This document shows, piece after piece, positions 16,220-24,542 of a DNA stretch of 64,000 bases. Every line of letters begins with the position of its first letter. The stretch's first letter is position 1. The translations under genes were made by a program, and so were the position numbers. Under the pieces are notes generated by a model. The model searched no databases and was not told the DNA's origin. It saw only the letters and a program-made list of their open reading frames with translations. Source of the stretch: Chitinophaga qingshengii (GTDB lineage: Bacteria > Bacteroidota > Bacteroidia > Chitinophagales > Chitinophagaceae); contig NZ_JACVFC010000002.1 in NCBI RefSeq assembly GCF_014529935.1, forward strand, positions 1,054,001 through 1,118,000, written 5' to 3'.

Positions 16220-17519
16220 AGTGTTTCAGTTGCACAAGATCGGCGGGCACGGGTTGTGTATTCCAGCTATCGTGTATCACCAGGGCAGCGCCTACTGCAG
16301 AAGCCTGGGATACCGTGGCCGCATATACGTCCATCTCCGGGAAGGCTTTTGCCAGCAGGTGCATGTAGATGCTGTTACGGGCAAAGCCACCATCTACAAA
16401 CAGCCGGCGTACCGCAGTATGGCCCAGTACCAGCCTGGTTGCCTGCCGTTGTTGTTGCACCAGCGACATTACCAGGTGATGATAAGCGACCGCACTGTTT
16501 TCATAACGCGACGCTTCCAAAATACTAAATTCCGGTGATTGTGCTAATTGTTCAACGATCTGCGGATCATATAGTAACCCCTTAAAGTGCTGCGGATCTT
16601 CTCCAAAAAGTACAGCGATCTGCTGCACCGCCGTTTCATGTATATGTCCGGAAAATAAACGGGAAGATTTTACCGGCAAGCCATCGTAACGGATATAACA
16701 AAGGCAGTCCTGTTGCAGTTCTTCCGTGGTCAGCGGTTCATGGTTAAAGGGGTTCATACTGATGCACCAGGTACCGGTAGACAACAACACAAACGGCTCC
16801 GGGAACTGCAGCAGGTAAGGTACCAGTGCAGCGGAGCTGTCATGTATACCCACGCCTACCGGCAGCTGTGATCCGGTCACGTGTGATGCAGGCGCGATAG
16901 GCGGCAACTTGTCGAGCCACCCTTCTGCTGTCACCCAGGGATGATACTGGTTGCACGCAAAATCCCAGAGAGCAGTATGGCAGCCTATGCTGGTCATCTC
17001 CGAAAATACTTCTCCCGAAAAAAGATAGCTTAAAAACTGCGGCAGGTGTAACATATAACGGGTACGGCTAAACAGCGACAGCTGGCAATGCCTTACCCGG
17101 TACAACTGCAATCCGCTATTGAGGCTTCCCAGCGCCGGCGAAGCCGTTTGATGAGAGAAGGACTCCCGGCCGCCATAAGTATCATAAAACCGGGTGGACA
17201 ACTCCTCCGGATATGGTTTCAGGTAGTTATACAGTGGGGCGGCAGGGTCGCCGTTTTCATCGATATATACAACGCTGGCGCCATATGCCGATATATTGAC
17301 TGCTTTGATCGTTACGTCTTCCATCGCCAGTACGGCAGCGAGTTGCTGCCGCATAATACTGATCAGCAGGAGCAGGTCTTCACAGGGATCACCGCTCTCG
17401 TCGGTGATCTCCTGCATAGACGTTTGCTGCTCAAAGACAATACGGTATTGTTCATTGAGCATCAACAGTTTTTTATTGGTTTTTCCTATATCGAAAACCG
17501 CTATAACGGGAACGGGCAT
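16212..17519 (-). CDS. rhaB: L-rhamnulokinase
   Basis: RhaB phosphorylates L-rhamnulose to rhamnulose 1-phosphate. The 435-residue protein is an FGGY carbohydrate kinase: the N-terminal ATPase-fold start VIAVFDIGKTNKKLLML, the HDSSAALVPYLL sugar-site region, STGTWCISMNPF, and the C-terminal LFVDGGFARNSIYMHLLA motif. It sits between the isomerase (31-base gap) and the rhamnosidase, whose start overlaps or abuts its stop. The neighbours identify the substrate, because FGGY sequences alone do not distinguish rhamnulose from fuculose kinases. Confidence 0.92.
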   Translation of the reverse strand: MPVPVIAVFDIGKTNKKLLMLNEQYRIVFEQQTSMQEITDESGDPCEDLLLLISIMRQQLAAVLAMEDVTIKAVNISAYGASVVYIDENGDPAAPLYNYLKPYPEELSTRFYDTYGGRESFSHQTASPALGSLNSGLQLYRVRHCQLSLFSRTRYMLHLPQFLSYLFSGEVFSEMTSIGCHTALWDFACNQYHPWVTAEGWLDKLPPIAPASHVTGSQLPVGVGIHDSSAALVPYLLQFPEPFVLLSTGTWCISMNPFNHEPLTTEELQQDCLCYIRYDGLPVKSSRLFSGHIHETAVQQIAVLFGEDPQHFKGLLYDPQIVEQLAQSPEFSILEASRYENSAVAYHHLVMSLVQQQRQATRLVLGHTAVRRLFVDGGFARNSIYMHLLAKAFPEMDVYAATVSQASAVGAALVIHDSWNTQPVPADLVQLKHYA

Positions 17520-17550
17520 GTGGAATTTATTTTACGCACCGGGTAGGTAG

Positions 17551-18825
17551 CTATAACCCGGTAGCAATCGCAGTTTTACCTCTTTCACGGACCAGTTGCT
17601 CCCGCACTTTTTCCTGCCGGAATGCAGCCAACGGGTCTAACGCCCCACCTGCACGGAGGCGGGCTTCCGCCAGCAATGGCCGTACATCCGTGCGGAAAGC
17701 ATGTTGCAGGATTTCCTGGGCCAGTACAGCATCGTTGTTGTTTTGCGCAGCCGTGAGCTGATCGCGGTCCACCAGCAATGCCTGTGCATAAGCGATACGG
17801 ATTGCCTCCACCGACTGTAGCAGGTCTTCCAGCGGATCTTTCACGTTGTGACTCGCATCGATCATCCAGCCCATATCCGTGGCGTGTTGCATGTGACGGG
17901 CATCCATGCCTTCTATCAGTTCATTGAAGATAAGGAACAGCTGGTAGGGGCGGATAGCGCCTACCGTGAGGTCATCGTCACCATACTTGGAATCGTTGAA
18001 ATGGAAACCGCCCAGTTTTCCTTCGCGGAGCAGCAGGGCCACAATTTGTTCGATGTTGGCATTGGGAAGATGATGGCCGAGATCTACCAGCGTAAAGGCT
18101 TTGGGACCCAGTTTGGAAGTATATAGCAGCGACTGTCCCCAATCTCCCACTGTTGTAGAATAGAAGTTAGGTTCAAACGCTTTGTATTCGATAAATAGTT
18201 TCCAATCGTCCGGTAGTCCCTGGTAGATTTCTCCGAAACTTTCCAGCGCGTTATCGAAAGCGCGGCGGAAATTAAGTTGCCCGGGAAAACAGGAGCCATC
18301 GCTCAGCCAGATGGTGAGTGCCTTTGAACCCAGGTCCCGGCCATATTGTATCACTTCCAGGTTATGCGCAATTGCCTGTTGGCGTGTATACTTGTCCGTG
18401 TGTGCCAGCGAGCCGAATTTATAGCTATGTTCCTGTCCGGGCTGGTCCTGGAAAGTATTGGAGTTCATGGCATCGAACTGCAGTCCCAGCTGAGAGGCTA
18501 CCGCGCGGATATGTGCCGCATTGGAGGGGATATCCCAGGGTATGTGCAGGGAAACCGCGCCGCTGCCGCGATTGAGCGCGTGCAGAAGGCCGATATCTTC
18601 CAGTTTTTCTTCCAGTGACCGGGGCTCGCCCCAGCCCGGGAAGCGGCCGAAGCGGGTACCGCCGGTACCCAGCGCCCAGCTGGGGATAGCCACCTGGAAG
18701 GCGATCAACTTAGCAATGATATCTTCTGTATGTGGTATTTCCTGGCGGAGGAATTGGAGCCTGCGTTGGTGCGCCGCCGTTAGCGGTTCATTACAGGCTG
18801 CGATCCGATGTTGGTCTATCTGCAT
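17551..18825 (-). CDS. rhaI: L-rhamnose isomerase (RhaI type)
   Basis: It interconverts L-rhamnose and L-rhamnulose using divalent metal in a TIM barrel. The 424-residue sequence is of the RhaI type seen in Pseudomonas stutzeri and many Bacteroidota rather than E. coli RhaA. Segments that carry the metal ligands are LFIEYKAFEPNFY, LVDLGHHLPNANIEQ and GGFHFNDSKYGDDDL; SWALGTGGTRFGRFPGWGEP is a characteristic N-terminal loop. It starts 14 bases after the aldolase-dehydrogenase stop. Confidence 0.95.
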   Translation of the reverse strand: MQIDQHRIAACNEPLTAAHQRRLQFLRQEIPHTEDIIAKLIAFQVAIPSWALGTGGTRFGRFPGWGEPRSLEEKLEDIGLLHALNRGSGAVSLHIPWDIPSNAAHIRAVASQLGLQFDAMNSNTFQDQPGQEHSYKFGSLAHTDKYTRQQAIAHNLEVIQYGRDLGSKALTIWLSDGSCFPGQLNFRRAFDNALESFGEIYQGLPDDWKLFIEYKAFEPNFYSTTVGDWGQSLLYTSKLGPKAFTLVDLGHHLPNANIEQIVALLLREGKLGGFHFNDSKYGDDDLTVGAIRPYQLFLIFNELIEGMDARHMQHATDMGWMIDASHNVKDPLEDLLQSVEAIRIAYAQALLVDRDQLTAAQNNNDAVLAQEILQHAFRTDVRPLLAEARLRAGGALDPLAAFRQEKVREQLVRERGKTAIATGL

Positions 18826-18839
18826 ACAAACTGTTTTTA

Positions 18840-20960
18840 TTATCTGACAAAAGCAGCGGCGATGCCGCCATCCACGTTGAGCACATTGCCGGTGGATTTA
18901 TGAAGCAATCCGCCTGCCAGGGCAAAACAAGCGTTGGCAATATCTTCCGGCAGGATGATTTCATTGAGCAGGGTACGTTTGGCATAGAAAGCCGGCAGTT
19001 CCGCGACGGTGATACCGTATGCTTTCGCGCGGCCTTCCGCCCAGGCGCCTTCCCATATTTTACTATCCGAGATCACCGCATCCGGGTTGACTACGTTGAC
19101 GCGTATACGATCTTTTCCCAGTTCCGCTGCGTTGAGTCTGCTAAGGTGCAGCTGGGCTGCTTTAGCCGATCCGTAAGCGGCGTTGTCCGGGCCGCTCATC
19201 AGGGCGTTTTTGCTGACGATATTGATCACATCGCCACCGAGCTGTTGTTTTCTCATGATGGCCACGGCAGCCTGCGTAACGAGGAACTGTCCTTTTACGA
19301 GCACATCATAGAGCAGGTCCCAGTCTGCCTCCGTATGGGATTCCAGCGGTTTGGAGATAGACAGTCCCGCGCTGTTCACGATCATATCTACCCCGCCAAA
19401 AGCCAGTGCAGCCTGTTCAAAAGCCTGCCTGATGGTATCCGGGCGGGTAACATCCAGCAAAGCAGCCGTAAAAGCATCTTTCCCTATCTGTTGTTCAAAC
19501 TCCTTACCGGCGGTCTGCAAGCGGGTTTCATCATTATCGCTGATGATCACCACCGCGCCTTCCGCTACAAATTTGCGGGCAATCGCTTTACCGATACCGC
19601 CGGCGCTGCCGGTCACCAGTGCAATCCGTCCGCTGAGTGCTTTGGGCTTAGGCATCCGCTGCAGTTTAGCTTCTTCCAGCAGCCAATATTCTATATTAAA
19701 AGCCTCCTGCCTTGGCAACGAAATATACTCAGAAATTGCTTCAGATCCACGCATTACATGGATAGCGTTGATATAAAACTCTGCCGCCACACGGGCTGTT
19801 TGTTTGTCTTTCGCAAACGTAAACATGCCGACACCCGGCCACAGCACCACGACAGGGTTAGCGTCGCGCATCGCCGGACTGTTATCGTGTTTACATTGCT
19901 GGTAATATTCCGCATACATCTTGCGATAAGCTTCAAACAAAGGCGCTATCCTGTTTTTCAATACCGGCAGGTCTTGCAGGTCTTCTTCCGGTTCCAGGTC
20001 CAGCACCAGCGGGGATATCTTCGTACGCAGGAAATGATCCGGGCAACTGGTGCCCATCGGCGCCAGGCGGTGCAGGTCTTTCGCGTTGATAAATTCCATC
20101 ACGTCGGGCGCATCCGTAAAATGTCCCACCATAGATTGGTGGGAAGAAGCGAAGCCCCGCAGTACCGGCGCCAGTGCAGCCGCCTGGGCGCGGCGTTTGT
20201 CTGCCGGCAGCTCCGCGATCACCGCGCCGCCGAAAACGGCGCCCTGCTGCGCTACTTTCGCATCGATATAATCCGCCGCTTTATCGATTATTTCCAGGGT
20301 GTTGAGATAACATTCATAGGCCGTATCGCCCCAGGTGAACAGGCCATGGGAACCGAGGATAATACCCCGGATACCCGGATTATCGTGCAGGCATTTCCGT
20401 AGTTGCAGTCCCAGGTCGAAGCCCGGGCGTTGCCAGGGTACCCAGCCAATAGCGCCGCCGAACAGTTCTTCCGTGATACGTTGTCCGTCTTTCGCCGCAG
20501 CGATGGCGATGACAGCATCCGGATGCAGGTGATCGATATGTTTAAACGGCAGGAAAGCATGCAACGGGGTATCGATGGATGGAGGCCGGGAAGCGGGATC
20601 ATACAGGCAGAGGTTAAACAGTTCCACCATTTCATCTTCAAAAGCGATACCGCGGTATACCTTCTCCAGGTTGCGAAGCCGGTCGGTATATAAAGCTGCG
20701 AGGCCATTGCGTTTCAGCGTGCCGAGGTCGCCGCCGGAACCTTTTACCCACATCACTTCCGTTTCTCCGCCGGTAAGCGGGTCCGGTACTACGGCCTTAC
20801 AGGAAGTATTGCCGCCGCCGTAGTTCGTCAGGCGCAGATCAGCGCCCAGTAAGTTGGAGCGGTATATCAGCAGTGCTACTTCATCGCCGGCCATGGCCGC
20901 TGCGGTAGCATCATCCCATAAATAACTGACATTTTTAAACTGTGTTCTTTCCAGCGACAT
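18840..20960 (-). CDS. rhaD: Bifunctional rhamnulose-1-phosphate aldolase / short-chain lactaldehyde dehydrogenase
   Basis: A 706-residue fusion. Residues about 20-400 form a class II aldolase/adducin domain that cleaves rhamnulose 1-phosphate to dihydroxyacetone phosphate and L-lactaldehyde; the zinc-type motif appears in TPLHAFLPFKHIDHLHPDA. Residues about 435-706 are a short-chain dehydrogenase (TGSAGGIGKAIARKF, VNSAGLS, and YGSAKAAQ with the Tyr/Lys pair) that would oxidise or reduce the lactaldehyde. The fusion is a known Bacteroidota and Firmicutes arrangement. It is 8 bases after rhaT. The direction of the dehydrogenase step cannot be read from sequence. Confidence 0.93.
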   Translation of the reverse strand: MSLERTQFKNVSYLWDDATAAAMAGDEVALLIYRSNLLGADLRLTNYGGGNTSCKAVVPDPLTGGETEVMWVKGSGGDLGTLKRNGLAALYTDRLRNLEKVYRGIAFEDEMVELFNLCLYDPASRPPSIDTPLHAFLPFKHIDHLHPDAVIAIAAAKDGQRITEELFGGAIGWVPWQRPGFDLGLQLRKCLHDNPGIRGIILGSHGLFTWGDTAYECYLNTLEIIDKAADYIDAKVAQQGAVFGGAVIAELPADKRRAQAAALAPVLRGFASSHQSMVGHFTDAPDVMEFINAKDLHRLAPMGTSCPDHFLRTKISPLVLDLEPEEDLQDLPVLKNRIAPLFEAYRKMYAEYYQQCKHDNSPAMRDANPVVVLWPGVGMFTFAKDKQTARVAAEFYINAIHVMRGSEAISEYISLPRQEAFNIEYWLLEEAKLQRMPKPKALSGRIALVTGSAGGIGKAIARKFVAEGAVVIISDNDETRLQTAGKEFEQQIGKDAFTAALLDVTRPDTIRQAFEQAALAFGGVDMIVNSAGLSISKPLESHTEADWDLLYDVLVKGQFLVTQAAVAIMRKQQLGGDVINIVSKNALMSGPDNAAYGSAKAAQLHLSRLNAAELGKDRIRVNVVNPDAVISDSKIWEGAWAEGRAKAYGITVAELPAFYAKRTLLNEIILPEDIANACFALAGGLLHKSTGNVLNVDGGIAAAFVR

Positions 20961-20968
20961 ACAAATAT

Positions 20969-22024
20969 TTATTTAAGAGAATTTCCGTAACCAACAATTA
21001 AAACAGACAAGAGAATAGTGAGATTACCCAGGACAATCGTGATTTTAGCCTTATTACTCACCCCTTTCCACTCTTTCAGCACCAGTCCCCAGAGATTGGC
21101 AATCAGGATAATAAAGGCCATGTGCAGTATCCAGGAACTGGCGCCGTTACCCAGCTTGCTTTCGCCCATGCCATAGAAGAAAAACTGTAAGAACCAGGTG
21201 GTACCTGCCAGCGCAGCGAAGAAATAATTCGACAACAGTGGGGTGGTGCGGTTGTTATAGTCCTTGTAGGAACGGTTACGCAGATTCAGGAATACACACC
21301 ATACCAGGTTGGTAGTAAGACCGCCCCAGAGCAATACCACGTATGTCACGTTGTTCTGATACAAAGGGTTTAATCCCTTTGCCACCGCCATTTCCGCCAT
21401 ACTCTTCCCCGCTTCTATGCCATATACAAAACAGGCGCTGAGGATACCCGATATCACACCTACGATGAGTCCTTTTACCACATTAAACTCCGCCACTGTT
21501 TTTTTCTTTTCTTCCTCCGGCAGTTCCTTTTCTTTCATCATGCCCGCTTTACCGCAGATGCAGATGCCTGCCAGGCAGACCAGCATCCCCAGCAGTACTA
21601 CCTGTCCCCAGGTGCCGCCCAGCATTTCGCCCAGCGATGTTTTCCCCGCCGTAGGAACGATGTTGTAATACACTGCCGGTACCAATGCGCCAAAGAGCGA
21701 ACAGCAGCCCAGCATCACGGAGTTACCCAGCGACATGCCCAGGTAGCGGATTCCCAGACCATAGGTGAGTCCACCGATGCCCCATAACAATCCGAATACA
21801 TAGGTCGCCGTTAGCGTGCTCCACGATGCCTGTGCGATTAATTCCGCGAATCCGGGCAATGTAAGCCATGCCGCTACCGGTGGAACGATCAGCCAGGAGA
21901 AGAGGCCTCCTATGAGCCAATAGGATTCCCAATGCCAGCCTTTTACTTTTTTAAAGGGCATATAGAAGCTACCCGAGGCGAAGCCGCCTATGAAGTGGAA
22001 TATGATACCTGCGATTACAGCCAT
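20969..22024 (-). CDS. rhaT: L-rhamnose/proton symporter
   Basis: RhaT imports L-rhamnose with protons across the inner membrane. The 351-residue protein has about ten hydrophobic segments, the start GIIFHFIGGFASGSFYMPFK and the motifs GGLTYGLGIRYLGMSLGNS and WILHMAFIILIANLWGL characteristic of the family. A charged loop near the middle (MMKEKELPEEEKKKTVAEF) separates the halves. It is the first gene of the rhamnose operon. TACTTTAG upstream (about 22048-22055) weakly resembles a -7 element, but I see no matching -33 element. Confidence 0.93.
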   Translation of the reverse strand: MAVIAGIIFHFIGGFASGSFYMPFKKVKGWHWESYWLIGGLFSWLIVPPVAAWLTLPGFAELIAQASWSTLTATYVFGLLWGIGGLTYGLGIRYLGMSLGNSVMLGCCSLFGALVPAVYYNIVPTAGKTSLGEMLGGTWGQVVLLGMLVCLAGICICGKAGMMKEKELPEEEKKKTVAEFNVVKGLIVGVISGILSACFVYGIEAGKSMAEMAVAKGLNPLYQNNVTYVVLLWGGLTTNLVWCVFLNLRNRSYKDYNNRTTPLLSNYFFAALAGTTWFLQFFFYGMGESKLGNGASSWILHMAFIILIANLWGLVLKEWKGVSNKAKITIVLGNLTILLSVLIVGYGNSLK

Positions 22025-22220
22025 GTGGAATTTTTGTATCTGTTTTTACTAAAGTAGAAATTTCGATGGGCCGGGCTGTCATGTACTGTTATGGGCAGGT
22101 TTTCTTCTGCGGGGAGATGATAGCCGGAGGCTCATATGGATCGGATTTCGATCATTTACAAGTGGTTAACATTTGGAGGAAGAGATTGGAGGATATTGCG
22201 TGTGATAAAACATCAAAAAT

Positions 22221-22364
22221 ATGCTACTGAATATTCCGCAACTGGTTCAATTAGGCAAGGAACTATTACTGTCTCCTTCTACATATATCAAACTTTTTGA
22301 AGAGAACCGTCAGTTTATTACATCGACAAAGTTTATTCTCCCAGGTTGGGAAGTAATGAGATAA
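22221..22364 (+). CDS. Possible 47-residue ORF of unknown nature
   Basis: An ATG-initiated ORF (MLLNIPQLVQLGKELL, ending FILPGWEVMR) is embedded in the AT-rich spacer. Its composition is protein-like (amphipathic helix LVQLGKELLLS, balanced charge) and better than random neighbouring frames. I do not recognise it, there is no ribosome-binding site and no partner gene. It may be a remnant of a longer gene, a small regulator for the downstream gene, or chance. Confidence 0.25.
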   Translation: MLLNIPQLVQLGKELLLSPSTYIKLFEENRQFITSTKFILPGWEVMR

Positions 22365-22521
22365 ATGGTGTGTGAAAGTAACTTTTAGATCGTTAAGCGC
22401 TACCAGAGAATATATATTATCAAAACATTAAATACTACCAATCACAGACCCGAAAAGGGGTTGGGGATATTAGAATTATTTTTTAGTTCAATTTTATCCC
22501 AAAAACCAATACAGGGAGGCA

Positions 22522-22727
22522 TCTTGAGCTGTCAAGTATTACTTGACAGCTCAAGACTAAAGCCAGGAAAGAATTACAAGCGACAAGAAGTATACAAAAT
22601 ATGCTTTTTCAACCTAAAAACTAAATCCAGAATGAAGTCTTGAACGTCAAATAATATTCGACTGTTTCATTTCATCTATTTTTTAAAAAATTGGAACATG
22701 ATGTCTAACTGCCAAATAATATTTGAC
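22522..22727. promoter_or_regulatory. Three copies of a 17-bp operator-like dyad upstream of the RhuM-Fic gene
   Basis: Copies are GTCAAGTATTACTTGAC (22531-22547), GTCAAATAATATTCGAC (22646-22662) and GCCAAATAATATTTGAC (22711-22727). All share the form GTCAA-N7-TTGAC. The first is the core of a perfect 35-base palindrome (22522-22556, 17-bp arms around one base); the third extends to AACTG/CAGTT flanks. Centres are 115 and 65 bp apart. Sites of this kind are expected for a dimeric repressor acting on the downstream gene. The binding protein is unknown. Confidence 0.6.
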
Positions 22728-22857
22728 AGTTGATTTAAAAATATAAACTTAACAGGGCGCTGGATTAGCAAAAACCACGTATTTTGTAAAAATTCAATTT
22801 TTCTGTTAATTAATAAAATCAATCATGTTCCTTCTGACGTCATCAAACAATAAACAT

Positions 22858-23835
22858 ATGCTAATCTATCAAACACAAGATGGAGAAACATCTATTGATG
22901 TCAAATTAGAAGACGATATGATATGGCTTACTCAAGCCCAGATGGTTGAGTTATTTCAACAAACCAAACAAAATATCAGCCTCCACATTAGGAATATTTA
23001 TCAGGAAGAAGAACTTGATAAACTATCTACTATTAGGGAGTTATTAACAGAACGAGCTGAGGGAGCCAGACAAATAACCAAACCAACCAGTTTTTACTCC
23101 CTGGATGTAGTCATCTCCGTTGGCTACCGCGTTAAATCTCCGCGGGGTACGCAATTCCGTATCTGGGCCAATAAAATATTAAAAGACTATCTGATACAGG
23201 GATACGCACTGAACGAACAACGCCTGAAAGAGCAAACGGAACAACTAACATCCCTGAAAAACACCATCCGGCTGTTGGGGAATGTGCTGGAAAGTAAGCC
23301 GCTACAAGCGGATGAGGCAACTGGATTACTGAAAGTATTAACTGATTATGCCTATGCATTGGACATATTGGACCAATACGATCATCAGCAACTAGCCATT
23401 ACCAACACGACCACCAACACTATTTTCCACATCACCTATCCGGCGGCTATGGAGGCAATCCATGGATTAAAGGAGAAGTTTGGAGGTAGCAGCTTATTTG
23501 GTAATGAAAAAGACGACTCCTTCCAAAGCTCCTTGGCAGCCATCTATCAAACCTTCGATGGCAAAGAGTTATACCCCAGCATCGAAGAAAAAGCAGCGCA
23601 CCTGTTGTATTTCGTTATAAAAAACCATTCTTTCTCCGATGGTAATAAACGGATTGCTGCTTTTCTCTTCATATGGTTTATGGAGAAAAATAATTTACTG
23701 TACAAACCCGACGGGTCCAAACGAATCGCTGACAACGCACTTGTAGCTTTGACGCTCATGATTGCAGAAAGCAAATCAGCAGAAATGGAAATGATAATCA
23801 GCGTAGTAGTTAACCTGATCAATATTTTGAACTAA
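22858..23835 (+). CDS. RhuM-family protein fused to a Fic/Doc domain
   Basis: From ATG 22858 the product has 325 residues. Residues about 1-145 match the RhuM/virulence-RhuM family (IWLTQAQMVELFQQTKQNIS, FYSLDVVISVGYRVKSPRGT, FRIWANKILKDYLIQGYALN). A coiled linker follows (120-150). Residues about 195-320 hold a Fic/Doc domain with the active-site motif HSFSDGNKR (257-265), including the catalytic His. Fic proteins usually transfer AMP or other phosphate-containing groups; Doc-type members phosphorylate EF-Tu. An upstream in-frame ATG at 22825 would add 11 residues without similarity. No antitoxin gene is adjacent. AT-rich composition and the dyads upstream suggest horizontal acquisition. Confidence 0.87.
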   Translation: MLIYQTQDGETSIDVKLEDDMIWLTQAQMVELFQQTKQNISLHIRNIYQEEELDKLSTIRELLTERAEGARQITKPTSFYSLDVVISVGYRVKSPRGTQFRIWANKILKDYLIQGYALNEQRLKEQTEQLTSLKNTIRLLGNVLESKPLQADEATGLLKVLTDYAYALDILDQYDHQQLAITNTTTNTIFHITYPAAMEAIHGLKEKFGGSSLFGNEKDDSFQSSLAAIYQTFDGKELYPSIEEKAAHLLYFVIKNHSFSDGNKRIAAFLFIWFMEKNNLLYKPDGSKRIADNALVALTLMIAESKSAEMEMIISVVVNLINILN

Positions 23836-23866
23836 TCTTCTCTTTATTTACCTGCTATTTGGATAT

Positions 23867-24445
23867 CTACACCCCTTCCACCAGCATCTGTTTCCGTAAA
23901 TTCATAATCGCATAACGCACCCGGCCCAATGCCGTATTAATGCTGATGCCTGCTATCTGTGCCATCTCTTTATAACTCAAATCTGCATAATATCTCAGAA
24001 TCACGGCTTCGCGCTGTACCGCCGGCAGCTGATCGAGCATAGCGCCGATCTCCTGGTTGGTTTCATGTGTGATCAGGTGATGCTCCGGGCTATGTTCCAT
24101 CAGGTCCAGGCTATCTCCCATTTCATCGTTATAGGAAGCGATCGTTGTTTTGCCCCAGGCGCTGGCTTTACGGAAATGACTGATACAGCAGTTGTGCGCA
24201 ATACGCACAGCCCAGGCGAGAAAACGGTTATTGTCGGCATACTGACCACTATGCAGCGCATTGACAATCTTGATAAACACTTCCTGAAAAATATCTTCTG
24301 CCAGATCGCGGTTACGCACCAGCAGCACGATAGTGGTATATAATCTGTTTTTATGACGATGTACCAGCGTGGTGAAAGCATGGTTATCGCCGCCTATGTA
24401 CAGGCGAATGAGTTCGTGGTCGGTAAAATCATGATACTTGTTCAT
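23867..24445 (-). CDS. ECF-family RNA polymerase sigma factor, orphan
   Basis: A 192-residue sigma-70 of the extracytoplasmic-function type. Region 2 is at about 25-95 (LVRNRDLAEDIFQEVFIKI with FLAWAVRIAHNCCISHFRK) and region 4 at about 130-185 (LPAVQREAVILRYYADLSYKE, then MAQIAGISINTALGRVRYA helix-turn-helix). No FecR or zinc-finger anti-sigma gene is adjacent: a hairpin and a collagen-like lipoprotein gene lie upstream and the RhuM-Fic gene converges downstream. It might control the T9SS surface cluster upstream, as a T9SS-linked ECF factor does in Porphyromonas, but that is only a positional guess. Confidence 0.92.
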   Translation of the reverse strand: MNKYHDFTDHELIRLYIGGDNHAFTTLVHRHKNRLYTTIVLLVRNRDLAEDIFQEVFIKIVNALHSGQYADNNRFLAWAVRIAHNCCISHFRKASAWGKTTIASYNDEMGDSLDLMEHSPEHHLITHETNQEIGAMLDQLPAVQREAVILRYYADLSYKEMAQIAGISINTALGRVRYAIMNLRKQMLVEGV

Positions 24446-24484
24446 ACACAGGTTTCAAACGTTAAAAAATAAGTTGAAGGGAAC

Positions 24485-24506
24485 GGTCTCCCTCGACAGG
24501 GAGACC
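24485..24506 (-). terminator. Hairpin at the end of the surface-protein cluster
   Basis: GGTCTCCCT (24485-24493) pairs perfectly with AGGGAGACC (24498-24506) around a 4-base loop. It lies 36 bases after the collagen-like lipoprotein stop and 40 bases before the sigma-factor start. There is no immediate U-run on the minus strand (a TTATTTTTT tract follows about 12 bases later), so it is a likely but imperfect terminator. Confidence 0.55.
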
Positions 24507-24542
24507 ATTGTTTCTATATGCTGGAGGCTATGAGTAAATAAC

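Larger units (their letters stand above)
22025..22857. other. AT-rich 0.8-kb intergenic region with operator-like dyads
   Basis: The region lies between the divergent rhaT and RhuM-Fic genes and is visibly more AT-rich than its surroundings. It holds a possible 47-codon ORF (22221-22364), three related 17-bp dyads (22531-22727, listed separately) and no recognisable RNA gene or transposase. Low GC content and the single foreign-looking gene downstream suggest an acquired segment, but I see no target-site duplications or terminal repeats. Confidence 0.5.

Noticed and set aside
18732-20402. 556-residue plus-strand open frame opposite the aldolase-dehydrogenase gene
   Set aside because: Low-complexity shadow of a GC-rich minus-strand gene; the minus strand encodes two clear enzyme domains in order, and the plus product has no family features.
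22025-23866. Insertion sequence or integrated element around the RhuM-Fic gene
   Set aside because: No transposase, integrase, terminal inverted repeats, target duplication or tRNA end is visible; only base composition hints at transfer.
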